Shown piece after piece: positions 46,119 through 57,708 of a DNA stretch of 64,000 bases (its first letter is position 1; every line of letters begins with the position of its first letter). Origin of the DNA: Gonatopus flavifemur (Eukaryota > Arthropoda > Insecta > Hymenoptera > Dryinidae); assembly GCA_018340375.1 (NCBI GenBank), contig JAFFJZ010000002.1, positions 10,372,001 through 10,436,000 of the forward strand, in the 5' to 3' direction. Both the position numbers and the translations under genes were made by a program. The notes beneath the pieces were generated by a model that made no database searches, had not been told where the DNA came from, and saw only the letters and a list, made by a program, of their open reading frames with translations.

Positions 46119-46698
46119 CCCGACTGGAAATTGTCATCGGGTTGACCCAACATATGATAAGGACCTAACAAGGTCATCCGAAATGAGGCATACCTGCCTG
46201 CTACATCTGATCAGGGATTGATGTGGCCCCCCCATAATAAGCTCATTTGGTCCTCCTAGTCAGGATTTCCTCAGATTATAAAAAAAGGCTGAAGTTTTTT
46301 TTCCTTGTAACAAAATGTCACGTTTCTAGCTGAGTGTGCTATTTTTGAATTCAATCTGTTCATTCCAAATACATACCTACTTCTCAACACACTTGACTAT
46401 TTTTTTTCAATCTATGTATTGAAACCAAATTTTATCGAATCAATAGACTGATGTTCAATCTGTTTGATGTCTCTTTAATCTTTTGATTTTGCTTTTGGAT
46501 TTCTGTTTCATATCTAATTTCGAGTTATTTTTGAGGTTTCTGTGTGGAATTCCTCATGAAAGCCCGATTAGTCTCTGATGATGAGGTCCTATATAATAGT
46601 GATGACTGACATGTTGTGTCAGGATAAGATTGCCAGGACCTACCTGAGCTGGATCAAGGTTTACCTGATCAGGTCCATGGGGTAAATTTCCAGTCGGG
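46119..46698. mobile_element. CCCGACTGG-family element, copy 2 (580 bp)
   Basis: Perfect 14-bp terminal repeats CCCGACTGGAAATT and AATTTCCAGTCGGG. Subterminal ATAAGGACCTAACAAGGTCA and GACTGACATGTTGTGTCAGG carry internal symmetry. Shared in order with 25570-26018, and a small fragment with GATCAGGTCCATAAGATAAA is at about 57145-57170. There is no transposase frame. Confidence 0.75.
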
Positions 46699-47855
46699 TG
46701 TCTTCACATTGCATCAATTGCTGAACACAACCAACTCGATTTTTCTTATCAATTTACAGTTCAATATTATATACCATATTCATTAAATACCGCACCACAT
46801 TTTTAAGATGTAGACAGATCTATGAAAATTCAAAGAATTTGATGAGAAGAAAATGATATCAATTCTGACGTTATCTGAACGGCACAGAATGATCACGCAT
46901 TCACATTTCAAAGCGTTCACCTAAATACTATTTATTGCTTCTCGTGAAGAGAGTTCTTTCAGGATATATAATTTATAATCAGTATTAATTCACGCAAATC
47001 TTCTCGATGTGAGATTGATGTACCCACAAAAAACTAACAATTACATTTTATATTACATCCTCCTCAAAACCCCAAATCTTATTCTTCATGATTTTTTCAA
47101 TTCATAAAATTACATAACATTTTTTTTGTTTCCTTGTCGATTTACTTCCTAGTTACATTCAAGATGGAATAGTGGAAAGTGACGAGTACTTCAAGTGCAT
47201 TTTTATCAATTTAATACTTTACATAACAACCGCATGAATCCTTTAGATATATTATCTTCTCATTCAGATAGGCATTTTTATTAAGTTTACAGTGTGTGAT
47301 TATATAAATTATTCAATTCGTGATCTTTCATGTGAGATGTGGTAACAGAATAAAATAATTATTGAGTCAAAATGAGAGATTACATAAATCATAACGACTC
47401 AGATTGAACACAAAAATCCCATCAAGGAGGCAAAATTGAATTTTTAGAAAATAAAAAGCATGTAATTCTAGGCGAAGAATAACATGTATTTGACTGGTTA
47501 TCGAATTTTGTAATAATTCTTGTCTGTAAGTAAAAAGTTGCAAGGCAGTGGTTTGAATTTAGTTTATACATCTTTCAAAGTTATATTATTTATGAATTTT
47601 AGATTACAATTTGAATGAAAACAATGATCAATCTTTTATAGATAAAATACGTTCACGTATTTGTTATTTTTCCAACATAGTCTCCCTGGGGTCACGAATT
47701 TCCTGATTAATGGAATATGTTCCCCACAATACCCTAGTAAAAATACGATATGCATCCGCGTAAGGGAGCGTGTATACATTCGCATTCAATTGTCGTGATA
47801 CTTCGTTGCATCGTTGACACGTTATTTGCACCAAGATAAAACTTTGTTCTAAATG
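46699..47855. other. intron 2, nothing recognised
   Basis: AT-rich sequence without exon or repeat boundaries that I can support. Confidence 0.4.
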
Positions 47856-48073
47856 CACAAAGAAGAGAATAATTGTTGGGATAACAAACTGGTCTGTTAC
47901 TATAACGCCTACGGAAAAAAAATTCGCTAAAGGAGCAAGAAAAATGATTGACACAACTGAATTGTTTAGCTGATATAAACAAATTTGTTAACACAACCAA
48001 CGTTTCAGCTGCTGGAGTGAATATTCTTGCAAAGACAACAAATTTTGTTTCAGGCCAACAATTTTTCTCCGTG
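47856..48073. mobile_element. GCGCCTACAAA-family MITE, copy 2
   Basis: Forward orientation relative to the copy at 63553. It has CTGGTCTGTTACTATAACGC, GCAAGAAAAATGATTGACAC and GTGAATATTCTTGCAAAGAC, ending TTTTTCTCCGTG. The left terminal CACGG is eroded to CACAA and one GCGCCTAC block is mutated. Frames on both strands across it are not genes. Confidence 0.75.
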
Positions 48074-49077
48074 TCAATCAGCCTCATGAAGTTTAGAAAT
48101 GAATCCCCTATAAACTCTCTGGATTCATTGTAGTTAACATGCATCATGAATGATAAAGAATTTTAAACTAAAAAAGATTGATGTGTTGAAATGTGATCAA
48201 CCAAAGAATTTTGTTATCCCAACAAAATGTTCGTTGTGTTAACCAAATTCTTTCGTTCGGAAGTGACCTAGCGTGAGTTGAGTACAATACAAAACCTTGT
48301 TTCAAAAATTCACGCCCTCAAATTCCTCATTCATCGATTGATCACTTTTGAATTGAGAAAGCAATATTAATATTCTTTCATAAAAATCAAACAGATCAGA
48401 ATTTCAGAAAATTTTCAGATTAACCGGAAATAATCATTTCACACGAAAGTAATAATTGTCAAAGTTTCAAAATGGGTGATGGAATTGTAGATCTTATCAT
48501 TGCGATGACATAAACACAGTGAATATTGATATAAAGTGATAAAACGAGGGCTTCCGGTATCATAATATCAATACAATCGAGGGGAAATGATTTCAACAGA
48601 CTTTACTTATCGTGTTATGAAATATGAGTTTCACAGTGACGTGGTCAACGTTTATTGTTCATGTTGTGACAGTCTCTAACGAATAATGAATATCGGTGAA
48701 ATCTTAAAATGAGAGGGAATATTATTCGCGACGCAATGACTACACTTTTCATTGAAATATGGGGAATAATAACTGTGCATTATGTTACTTTTAATGTCTT
48801 TCCATGTGACATTGACTATGTAATTTACCTTTGAGTTTGTGTTTCTGGGATGTATTGAAAAATTCAAACTAATCTCTCGAGTTATCGTTTGGTCACAGCC
48901 CTGGCGAAAGGAACCTCTCGAATCCTATCTTATAACAAAACAGCGATAGGAAATGATTGGGAATGAGATGTGCTTTTGTCATTGCTGCACTATTTTTCTT
49001 TATTTCTTATGATTTCTTATCACCGTTTTAGGTAAATGATAGGATTTAAGGGGTGCTTTTTGCTTTTTAGGCTATTA

Positions 49078-49302
49078 TACGGAAAAAAAAAAAAAAAAAT
49101 TTTCGTTTTCGTGTATGTCTATTTTTCTTTTTGACGGAGCAATTTGGAGAAGAATTCGTACACTTTTTTTTTTTAATAATTTGACTCCATTATTTTATTG
49201 ATGAAAAAAAAAAGAAAATTCCATTGTTTTGTAGTAGTCACAGTTAACGAATAATTAATATTTAAAATCAGTATTTTTTCTTTTCAAACCATCATGCTCC
49301 GT
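49078..49302. mobile_element. AATTCGTACAC CACGG MITE, copy 2 (degraded, truncated)
   Basis: TACGGAAAAA followed by a long A run, TTTTCGTTTTCGTGTATGTC, GACGGAGCAATTTGG, AGAAGAATTCGTACACTTTT and CATGCTCCGTCCCA match copy 1 at 37520 in order. The right terminus is missing, and the sequence passes straight into a piggyBac-like end at about 49303. Confidence 0.65.
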
Positions 49303-49721
49303 CCCAATATAGCTGCCATACTGGCGTCGATTATGACCCCAACTGGAGACGCACACCAAAGCCAAGCTATGCGTACATAGGTCTTGAAAAAATTTCAGGG
49401 AATACCAAAACTATTCCAATTTCTAATCAAATAATTTTCCTAAAGAAAAATCCATTTTGAATTTGTGAAAAAATCATGTGTGCAGCACACATGCATCGTT
49501 TGTTAATGGGCATATTTTCGCTTTGAAATGACATTGTCACTGTATCATGGAAAATAATTATACGAAACATGGACAATCATGTCACGCTAGGGTGGAGTGA
49601 GGTGAAGAAACTTTATAATGGCATCAGATTGCGCGGAGAGTTCGAATTATCGAGTTTCTTGATAGTAATTCAAGATTGAATCATGTTGGGGTCAGTCTGA
49701 CCCCAATGTGGCAGTTGAGGG
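49303..49721. mobile_element. piggyBac-like element adjoining TTAA
   Basis: The right end, complemented, reads CCCTCAACTGCCACATTGGG followed by GTCAGACTGACCCCAA. The left end reads CCCAATATAGCTGCCATACTGG and then TGACCCCAAC. TTAA follows the right end (49722-49725). CCC ends, a GGGGTCA...TGACCCC subterminal palindrome and TTAA are piggyBac-like. The left TTAA is not visible, so the left junction is eroded or lies in the preceding MITE. Confidence 0.6.
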
Positions 49722-49725
49722 TTAA

Positions 49726-49943
49726 CCCTCAGTTACCCAACGAGGGTCTCAAGGGGACAAGAGGTTTTAGAAAATCTGATGTTCTGTTGATAAGGGTGAA
49801 GAGGGATAATTTGAAACCAAAATAGGGATGAAGTTCAAAAACCATAGTATTTTTTTGATAATGGAAAAAACTCCGTTTAGGTGATTGCAACGCACGACAA
49901 GAGGTCAACGAAAATATACAAAAATACGTAGGGTAACTGAGGG
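49726..49943. mobile_element. piggyBac-like MITE (218 bp) with TTAA on both sides
   Basis: TTAA (49722-49725), CCCTCAGTTACCC, then GGGTAACTGAGGG and TTAA (49944-49947). The 13-bp terminal repeats are perfect. The left TTAA is the same one that bounds the preceding piggyBac-like element, so the two sit back to back. There is no coding capacity. Confidence 0.8.
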
Positions 49944-50071
49944 TTAACATACTCAACCTGATCCCTTGGTGAAAATTCACTCTAATCCTCATCCTAACAC
50001 TATTGTCAATAGATTAGTACATTTGAGGGACTTTTTTTCACTTACTTGACTTTTCAATACCTCATATTTTA

Positions 50072-50493
50072 CATATGAGACGCTAAGAGCAAAATTGGCA
50101 CCCAAATTGTTGTCAAGCAAAGACAGGACAGGAGCTTTTGAGAGCAAGACTGGAACGTCGAAAGTTCCGAGCAAGAGCGATACATCTATAATTCGGAACA
50201 AAAGAGCAACCACAGAAATCTCCGGGCAAAAATGAAACCCTGAGAAGCTCAAGCAAAAACGAACTAGCGCATAAATACAAAATTGGGTTGTGCGTTGATT
50301 CGTTTTTGCTCGAGCTTTTCAGTGTTTCATTTTTGCCCGGAAATTTCTGTGGTTGCTCTTTTGTTCCGAATTATAGATGTATCGCTTTTGCTCGGAACTT
50401 TTGACGTTCCATTCCTGCTCTCAAAAGTTCCTGTCCTGTTTTTACTTGACAACAATAATTTGGGTGCCACCTTTACTTTTAGCGTATCGCATG
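50072..50493. repeat. very long near-perfect inverted repeat, about 200-bp arms
   Basis: The left arm (about 50072-50272) and right arm (about 50288-50493) are complementary with roughly one mismatch per ten bases, around a loop of only about 15 bases. Landmarks are AATTTCTGTGGTTGCTCTTT and ATTATAGATGTATCGCTTTT against their complements. Open frames on both strands read the arms. It is probably a foldback element. A transcript would form a long double-stranded RNA hairpin. Confidence 0.85.
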
Positions 50494-53049
50494 AGAGCCA
50501 ATGAATGTTTACAGAATCTCTCATGTGAGATTTTCCCGTTTCCCTTCAATGGTAGATTCCATTTCCTCATCAAGAGTGAAATTATTCTTTTTGTTCCACA
50601 AATAAGGGCTCTCTTCCTCATTTTAGAAACACATTCCACTTTTTTTCACGTTATTCCACAACAAAAGATGATCCCAATGAGACCCGATATTTGAGACCTA
50701 TTTTGAATGAGGACTTCACCAAGAAATTTCCATCCCAAAACAAAACTTTTGAAACATTAATTCAAAAATTGATATAAAAATAATGGAATTTTGGAAAAAA
50801 GGATGAGGTTATTCTGGTTTCGTTTCTCCTGAAATAAATAAATCATATGAAAGAAGATAAGTCAATTTCTATACATAAGTTTCATTTCGATGTATATTCA
50901 TTTCCCTTTTTATACATCTGTATTCAAATAATAATAGGATTATAATATGCGATACGAATACGTGAAGAGTATTCAACACACACTAATTCAAACCTCTGCT
51001 CCTGATTTTTCATAAGAATTTATGATCCGTTCGTTTCTTATTAGAGCAAAGCATCATATCTCTGTGGTTTTCTATGAAAATTCATCCCGTAAGTATTCTT
51101 GAATTAATTTTCTACTATGTAACGTGATGAATTATTATTGCTAATGCATCATGCTTCAGAAACCTCATGTTTTGCGTATGCATTCTACAACTCAGAATTG
51201 ACGAAGGAAATGTATGATTTCAGATTTCATTTTTCAATACTGTCAGATGAGAGAAGAATTTGTCTTTCTAGAGATGAATGAAAAGCTTGAAAGAATGTAA
51301 AAGAATACAATGGATTATGATCAACTATTGCAATGATAATCCAGTACACTGTCTATGCAATTAAATACATTTGCATTTGATACATTCTTTCACGGTGTAT
51401 TCTTGTTGAGTAGAATTTTGTGGGGTGCAATGAAAATTGAATCCAACTGTCTGATGTGAATTTAACTCAATACAATTCTTTTACAAATTTCGGGAATTCG
51501 GAGCACTGAATCATTCAAAAAAAAAAAAAGTGACCGCCTGTTTTCTTGGAACCACGAGTTTCAGGTTGAATTGCATTCTGAAAAATACCTAATGTCGATC
51601 ATTCGCGAGGGAATACCATCTCCCGGTCAGCATAAGATTAATTTTGGAGATAAAGAAATCGACGGAATCGATAGATTCTTTTCTATAAAAAAACCTATCA
51701 AAGTTTATTGATTTTCATAAAATCTTTATCGAAATTCGATACTACTTTACCCGTAAAACCAGTGTTATGCTCACCAGGGAATTGTATATCCTTGGAAATG
51801 ATCAACATAGAGTATGTTTTAGAATGCATTCTAACGTGGAACCCGCAGTCCCAGAAAATAGGCGGAAAAATACTCTTTTTTGCAGTCATTCTTTAACCAT
51901 GTTATTTCATAAACATACCTGGAGGAATTGATTGAAATTTTATATGGAAGCTAATGTCTACACAGTCAAAAAAATTTAACTGGAATTAAATAACATGTTA
52001 TGAAACTATTTACATAATCATGATTTTTAAATGTTCAGAATTTTCTTATACATTATCCTCAATAGAGAATTTCTCAATCGTAATGATGAATTCATGAATG
52101 TTAATAAGCAGTTCTGAAATTTCATAATTATTCCCTAAATTTTAGGATTATTTTTTAAATTCAAGAATGATTTTGAATTCGATAATCATTTAAAATCTCC
52201 TTTGAATTTCTCTACACAGTTTCAAAATTTTTCCAACAGTGCAAGCCTTGACCCGAAGGGGCGATTGATCAAACAAAAGACGAAATTTGTGTGAAGATGC
52301 ATATAAATTAGGATGAATGAAATCATTTTCTGTATAGATAGAATACTTTGATGCTTAGAAAGAAATTTTTTCATTAAGGGGTATCATCGCCGTTGTAGAA
52401 GGCTCGATATGAGGAGCAGATTTATCATTTTTCTTGTATGAAAAAATGATTTCCCCTGATGTAAATCCTGAGTCCGCCCTTTCATTTTTGCCAATCCTTG
52501 TTCATGCTACGCCATGATCTCATATGGGGAGATATTCGTCTGACCAACTGCATCTAAATGTTCACAGACGAATATATGAAGAACGTGATATTAGATAATA
52601 ATCGATGTACGATCTGCGTTCTTTATGAGACTTATCTCAATTTGAGGCTGCGGGGCTCAGGTTTCAAGATATAGAGATTGTTGGTGAATCAGGTAAACGA
52701 ATCTATAATAATGTATTCATGTATTCATAACGCAATTTTGATAAGTTTCTCTGTTCCATGGGTCAATCAAATATTTTTCAACGTCGAATTTTGTTTGAAC
52801 AGTTTGTATATAAATTGTATGAAAATCTTTCATGATTATGTCTCGAAAATTCATTTATAATTTATATACGAAAATCAATTAAATGAAATCATTTTTCAGT
52901 ATAGTTTCTCAATATTTCATATAATTTATGCATCAAGCTTCATATTGTAGATAATTTTCTCTAAATTACATCAAAATTCACAAGATTTGATTTATATACC
53001 ATGCATGATGCACTGTTTTAAAATATCAATGCGGAAAATTTGTATAGGA
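50494..53049. other. intron 2, nothing recognised
   Basis: No phase-compatible exon with good borders and no complete repeat is seen. Frames at 51698-51896 overlap on both strands without recognisable domains. Confidence 0.4.
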
Positions 53050-53475
53050 AACTTCACATAAATGTTCGGAGTAATTGATACATACACGCGTTAGGAATTT
53101 TCCGTATTTTACCGGAAATTTACTGGAAAATGATAGTAAAAATTCCTTAAAGTTGAGAATTTCCAGCTAAATTCATAGGAAATTTCATATACATTTATCG
53201 GAAATTGATTTCCTATCACATGATCGGAATTTTCCGGTTGTCGTGTGTTGGAAAATTCCGATTATTTTTTACAGGGTACATTTATGCGGTAATTACTCCA
53301 CATACATAGATAATAAATTTTCCATAAATATTCGGGGAAATCCTATACATTCACACTGAAAATCTCATGAAAACCACAATTTCCATGTGAAAATTCCTAA
53401 ATATGTGCGGGAATTCTCTTTTCCCATATGAATATAGAAAATTTCCCTTACATAGATATGGAAAAATTCAGAATT
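53050..53475. repeat. GGAAAATT/AATTTTCC-rich block
   Basis: GGAATTTTCCG, CGGAAATTTACTGGAAAAT, GGAAATTCC and related words recur in both orientations. Vocabulary shared with 54590-54868 suggests a common degraded element. Confidence 0.45.
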
Positions 53476-54319
53476 TTTTTCAAAGTCTACGTTGTTTGAA
53501 AGTTTTAACTATTTTGTATCCTCACCAGAATATTTTTCTGAGGGACGATCCTATGAATTTTTGAATATAAATGAAATATTTGAATCCCTTTCATATAACA
53601 TTGAGGTGATAATTGATCGAAACTCGTACGAGGGGGTACGTTTTGACTATTTCAATCTTATAATCATGAATAATATGATACGACTATCTCAAAACAAGGA
53701 TTTGACTCAGGTCGAGAAATCAAATCCAAGTTTAAAACAATACGTTCTCTCAACTAATCCTTCATAAAATGATTCTTTGTTTCTATTCCACGTTTCCACA
53801 GGTTTGGTTTTTTAGGTCATTACACGCTTTGGATTAGTTTTTTTCCGCGCAATGATCGAGTAATAGAATCTCACAATTATTTTTATGTTGGAATTGATAG
53901 GTTATTTGTGAAATAGAATGGAAACAGACAATTATTGCTTTTGATGTATGAATCGATTAGTACATCAATATAATTATTCCGTAAAGAAAACTGATGCACC
54001 TCGAATACAAGACAAACTGTATTGTGAATTTTCTCTGTTAACTCAATGTGTTTTTATTTATGAACATTTATGAGGGAATTAGTAAATATTGTAACTTTCC
54101 ACTTCTCTTAGTATTTCTCCCATTGGTATTGTTTGAACTGTTGCAATGGCTATTGCAATTTTTCTATTTTCAATTCAATTGATTACTACACTGTAGAATT
54201 AATCAATAATCCTTCTCATAGTCACACGGACAAAAGGGAATAGTGAGAAAATATGACCGATCAAAATAACTAAACGACTCAATCGAAATTACAATACGCT
54301 CACAGTTAAATTAATTACA

Positions 54320-54541
54320 CACTGAGAAAAGAAACTAGCAATAATATTGCTGAATCGACGATGAAATATTGTTAACCCACAATAAAATGGTAAAAATATC
54401 GTTTAAGATTGTTGAATTGGCAATTTTATTGTCAACAACGCAACTATGTGTTGTTAGAAGAACAAAAATCATTGTATATCCAACAATGAAATTTCAACAA
54501 TTCACTTATTGCTAGTCCTACGAAACACATTTTTCTCAGTG
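54320..54541. mobile_element. CACTGAGAAAA / TTTTTCTCAGTG MITE
   Basis: The left end CACTGAGAAAAGAAACTAGC is mirrored by GCTAGTCCTACGAAACACAT and TTTTTCTCAGTG. Internal AATATTGCTGAAT, AACAATGAAATTTCAACAAT and ATTGTTGAATTGGCAATTTT words pair with one another. Confidence 0.65.
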
Positions 54542-54589
54542 TACGGTCAATTAGAATAACCACGCGATTGATTGTAGTAACCGAACACT

Positions 54590-54868
54590 GTAAAAAGAAA
54601 TGACGGGGAAATTCCAGTACTGTACTGAAAAATTACATTCATATCATGAAAATTCCAGTACACTTATCAGAAAATTCTTGTATTTATACCAGAAAATTGA
54701 AGTGAAAAATATGCATTTTCATGTGAAATACGGAAAAATTCTTGTACGTAAGTTGGAAAATTCGTTATGAACTGAAATTTTCCAATTCCTGGGTACCAGA
54801 AAAATCCAGTGTTCTTAACAGTGAATGTTTGGTCCGTCCATATTTTACTATACCAGTTTTCTCCGTGT
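54590..54868. mobile_element. GAAAATTCCAGTAC element
   Basis: It begins near CACTGTAAAAAGAAATGACG and ends CCAGTTTTCTCCGTG. AAATTCCAGTAC, GAAAATTCTTGTA and GAAAAATCCAGTG recur internally. It probably belongs to the CACGG/CCGTG-ended group. Confidence 0.5.
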
Positions 54869-55421
54869 AGGCTATTCAAATTTTATCGAATAGGTACATT
54901 AGAAATTTAAAAACTCAGTCTGTGTTGAGAAGTAAAATAATTTCGGTTAACAATATCGAAAGCATCGATAAAAATGGCATGTATAAATATGCAGTTCTAT
55001 TATTATGTATACATGGCCTCAACTGATTAATATACATATAAACAACATTTCCACTAAAAGTAGAACGATTTATTCATCGAATATTTCCTCCAATTATCTA
55101 GAATCCACATAGAGTTTAATCAACCGATTCAATATTACGCGGAATCTAATGATATTTATATTCCAATTCCTTTTCTTTTTTTTGTTCAACCGGAAGATAT
55201 TCAGAAACTTCAAATAACCCGCTGGAGGAGACTTTCTTTTCCTGAATCATTCGACCCCTGTTACATATTTGACCTCCCGATTGACAATAATTATCGACAA
55301 CGATTCGCTAGAATTCTCACAAATCGAGAATACCATTCGTAATTGATTCTAAATATTCATCAAAATCAAGAAAATCTTAAATTGAGCATAAAAATATTTA
55401 AAATATGCCACTTATCATATG

Positions 55422-55498
55422 CTCTGGTAGAAATTAATCTGAAAATTCTCTAGACTGTTACAACGCTCAGAGGATAACTCGAGTAATTTCTACTGGGG
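55422..55498. mobile_element. AGTAGAAATCAC palindrome family, copy 4 (short)
   Basis: It runs from CTCTGGTAGAAATTAATCTG to TCGAGTAATTTCTACTGGGG. The GC-rich core is largely deleted. It lies about 180 bp upstream of exon 3. Confidence 0.55.
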
Positions 55499-55676
55499 TG
55501 AATCATACCGATGAACTCGATTCACTCTTCGATCCGATTCGAAGAAAAATTCATTAAGAAACATTAATTGACATAAACACCGAGATAGATTCCATCGTCC
55601 AGTTTTCCTCGAAGTTGAGGAAGTGAAATGAATCCAATTGACAGAACAAAGACAAGTTTCCCAATTCTGTGTGCAG

Positions 55677-55928
55677 AGCCGCGACAGCACAAAAGACCAG
55701 TCTGGAAAGGTGACGATACTTTGTGCGCTGACGGACGGAGCTGTGAGTTTTTTCTAATGTGCTGGATGTCTGCCGGTCTGTTGGACGGCAGCTGTGGTGG
55801 TATTATGTATGCTTGTTGCCATCGGAAAGATCCTATATCTAATACAGATTATAACCTCGTCGAGTCACCTAGAGATCAGTCTCAAACGCTTCCGCTGGAT
55901 ACTTACACGGAGACTACCACTGACGATC
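55677..55928 (+). CDS. coding exon 3: six-cysteine (clip/knot-like) domain of the serine protease-like gene
   Basis: CCAATTCTGTGTGCAG precedes the exon and GTAAGTCC follows it. The G left by exon 2 joins AG to give Glu 184, and the frame stays open for 84 codons, ending in phase 1. Residues 200-231 carry six cysteines spaced C-x5-C-x5-C-x10-C-x6-CC (200, 206, 212, 223, 230, 231). The CADGRSCEFFLMCWMSAG and GSCGGIMYACC core is typical of small disulfide-knotted modules placed before trypsin-like domains in insect extracellular proteases. The terminal adjacent cysteines are clip-like. An acidic Thr/Ser linker (TYTETTTDD) follows. No His/Asp/Ser catalytic exon is present before 64000, so the gene runs on. 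Whether the product is an active protease or an inactive homologue cannot be told here. Confidence 0.85.
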
Positions 55929-56519
55929 GTAAGTCCTTCCTCTTTCCTTCGTAAGAAAGAACATTAAAGTAATAGAATGGATTTGATGGTACAGTTGTTG
56001 ATCACTATTGGTTATCGAGTTTATATTATATTCGTGACCATCGGAGTACGATAATTTCAGATGATTCTCCATACAAAATGAACCTGAATATATTCAAATG
56101 GGAGATAATAAGAATAAGAATGTATACAATTTTTTTAGCAGTATTGTCTATCTATGAAGTTTCATTAGTCAACCTTTTGTAAGCGTCATAGAGCATTCTG
56201 TGACTGATGAGACTTCAGTTTATGAGAAGTTAAAGAAATGATTAAAGATTTAACATGATTGGTATGCAGATACCCTCTGGGACCGTTTCCTGAACGTTGA
56301 GAAAACCTCCCCTACGTTCTATAAACCTTCTATAAACGTTCCAGTAGCACGTCGTGCTGTCTGGGTATAAACCCAATGAGAACAGCTTGTCAAAATTACA
56401 TCAAATTGAGATCAAAATGATGTTGTTTTGACGTGATGTCGACTAAAAATTTGTCAAAGTGACATCAATTTGACAACATTTTGATCGAGTTGTACTCAGG
56501 GAATGATGTTCATCAATTA
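55929..56519. other. intron 3, first part; small hairpins
   Basis: At about 56265-56366 a CCCTCTGGGACCGT...ACGTTCTATAAACCTTCTAT...GTGCTGTCTGGGT block resembles the CCC/AGCAC foldbacks. At 56385-56490 AAATTACATCAAATTGA and TGACATCAATTTGACA words recall 12170-12560. Confidence 0.4.
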
Positions 56520-57006
56520 CACGGAGAAAAAGGAATAGTTGTAGCAACTACTTAAATAGTCGATTTTCGGCAATCTACTTGAACAGTTGCTGCAAATACA
56601 GTAAATTAATTGGAACACCAGGGAAATGACTACAATTTTTACATGACACAGAGTTTATTAAGCAAAAACGCTACAAACAGTATCCTAATAATTAATATGT
56701 TGTCCTTTGTTCTTGAAAAACCCAGGTAGCAGTGTTGCCAACTGTCGTACAGCAGAAAGAGCACAATTAATTTGAGCGCTACTCTACTTAGTATTCAGGA
56801 CAAGTATCATCACGTTAGCTGCCTCAAATAACTATAATACTTCGTAAGTTGTCAAGTATTTACGTTGGTTATTGCAACTATCGAGTTATTTGAGGCAGCT
56901 AACGTGATACTTGTCCTAATTACTAAGTAGTTGCAGCAACTATTTAAGCAGATGGTCAAAATTCGACTATTTGAGTAGTTGCTGCAACTATTCCTCTCTC
57001 TCCGTG
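56520..57006. mobile_element. TAGTTGCTGCAACTA-family CACGG MITE, copy 1, expanded, TA flanks
   Basis: CACGGAGAAAAAGGAATAGT at the left and ATTCCTCTCTCTCCGTG at the right, each flanked by TA. The arms carry AGTCGATTTTCGGCAATCTA and AGTAGTTGCTGCAACTATTC. About 200 bp of unrelated sequence (from about 56600) and an inner palindrome, AGGACAAGTATCA...TGATACTTGTCCT (56796-56917), expand it relative to the compact copy at 63056. Confidence 0.7.
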
Positions 57007-57708
57007 TATAGTTATGGAATTCCTTGATCGTATTCATTGATTTGAAACTTCTGATTGAGTCCTGATTGAGATAGTCTCGGTGACGAGATGCTGATGATAT
57101 CTCAATGTTGCTATTCTTATCAAGACTCAGAAAGGACTGAAGATAAACTGATCAGGTCCATAAGATAAATATTTGCATACTTATGAAAAGCTGCTTAGCG
57201 AATATGAATTGATGGAAACTTCGATTATTCATACCACCTAAGTAGAAGAGAAATCAGAGTTATAGAATAGAATTTGCAACTTTGAATCGTTTACATGTAT
57301 TAGAATAGAGTAATGTAGAACAGAAATGATTTTAACAACATATCACACCTTTCTATTATAATCTTCAACGTGATATGTAGCTCTATGCAAGGAATACTTC
57401 TGAAGATCGCGTTACAATGTACTTTCCTTATGGTATATATCTCGTGCATATAAAATATATTCTCTTGAGTGATGTAGCATTTTATAAAAACATTTCAATA
57501 TCGAATGACATGCATGTGCACTACATAAATAAGAGTCAGAGGATTATTTTGTTCCGCGCTGTAAACATTATGGGGATCATTTTTTAATTCAAAAAAGGAT
57601 TTTTCTTGTACTTCGAAGAACTCTTCGGTATTTTGGTTGTTCAGTTCTTCAAAAAGTGAGTTGAGTGTTTAGATATTTTTAAGAAGGTTCAAATTACAAA
57701 TGTTATTA

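Noticed and set aside
49989..50694. several 65-105 codon frames on both strands
   Set aside because: They are readings of the two arms of the long inverted repeat; the same peptide appears from both arms.
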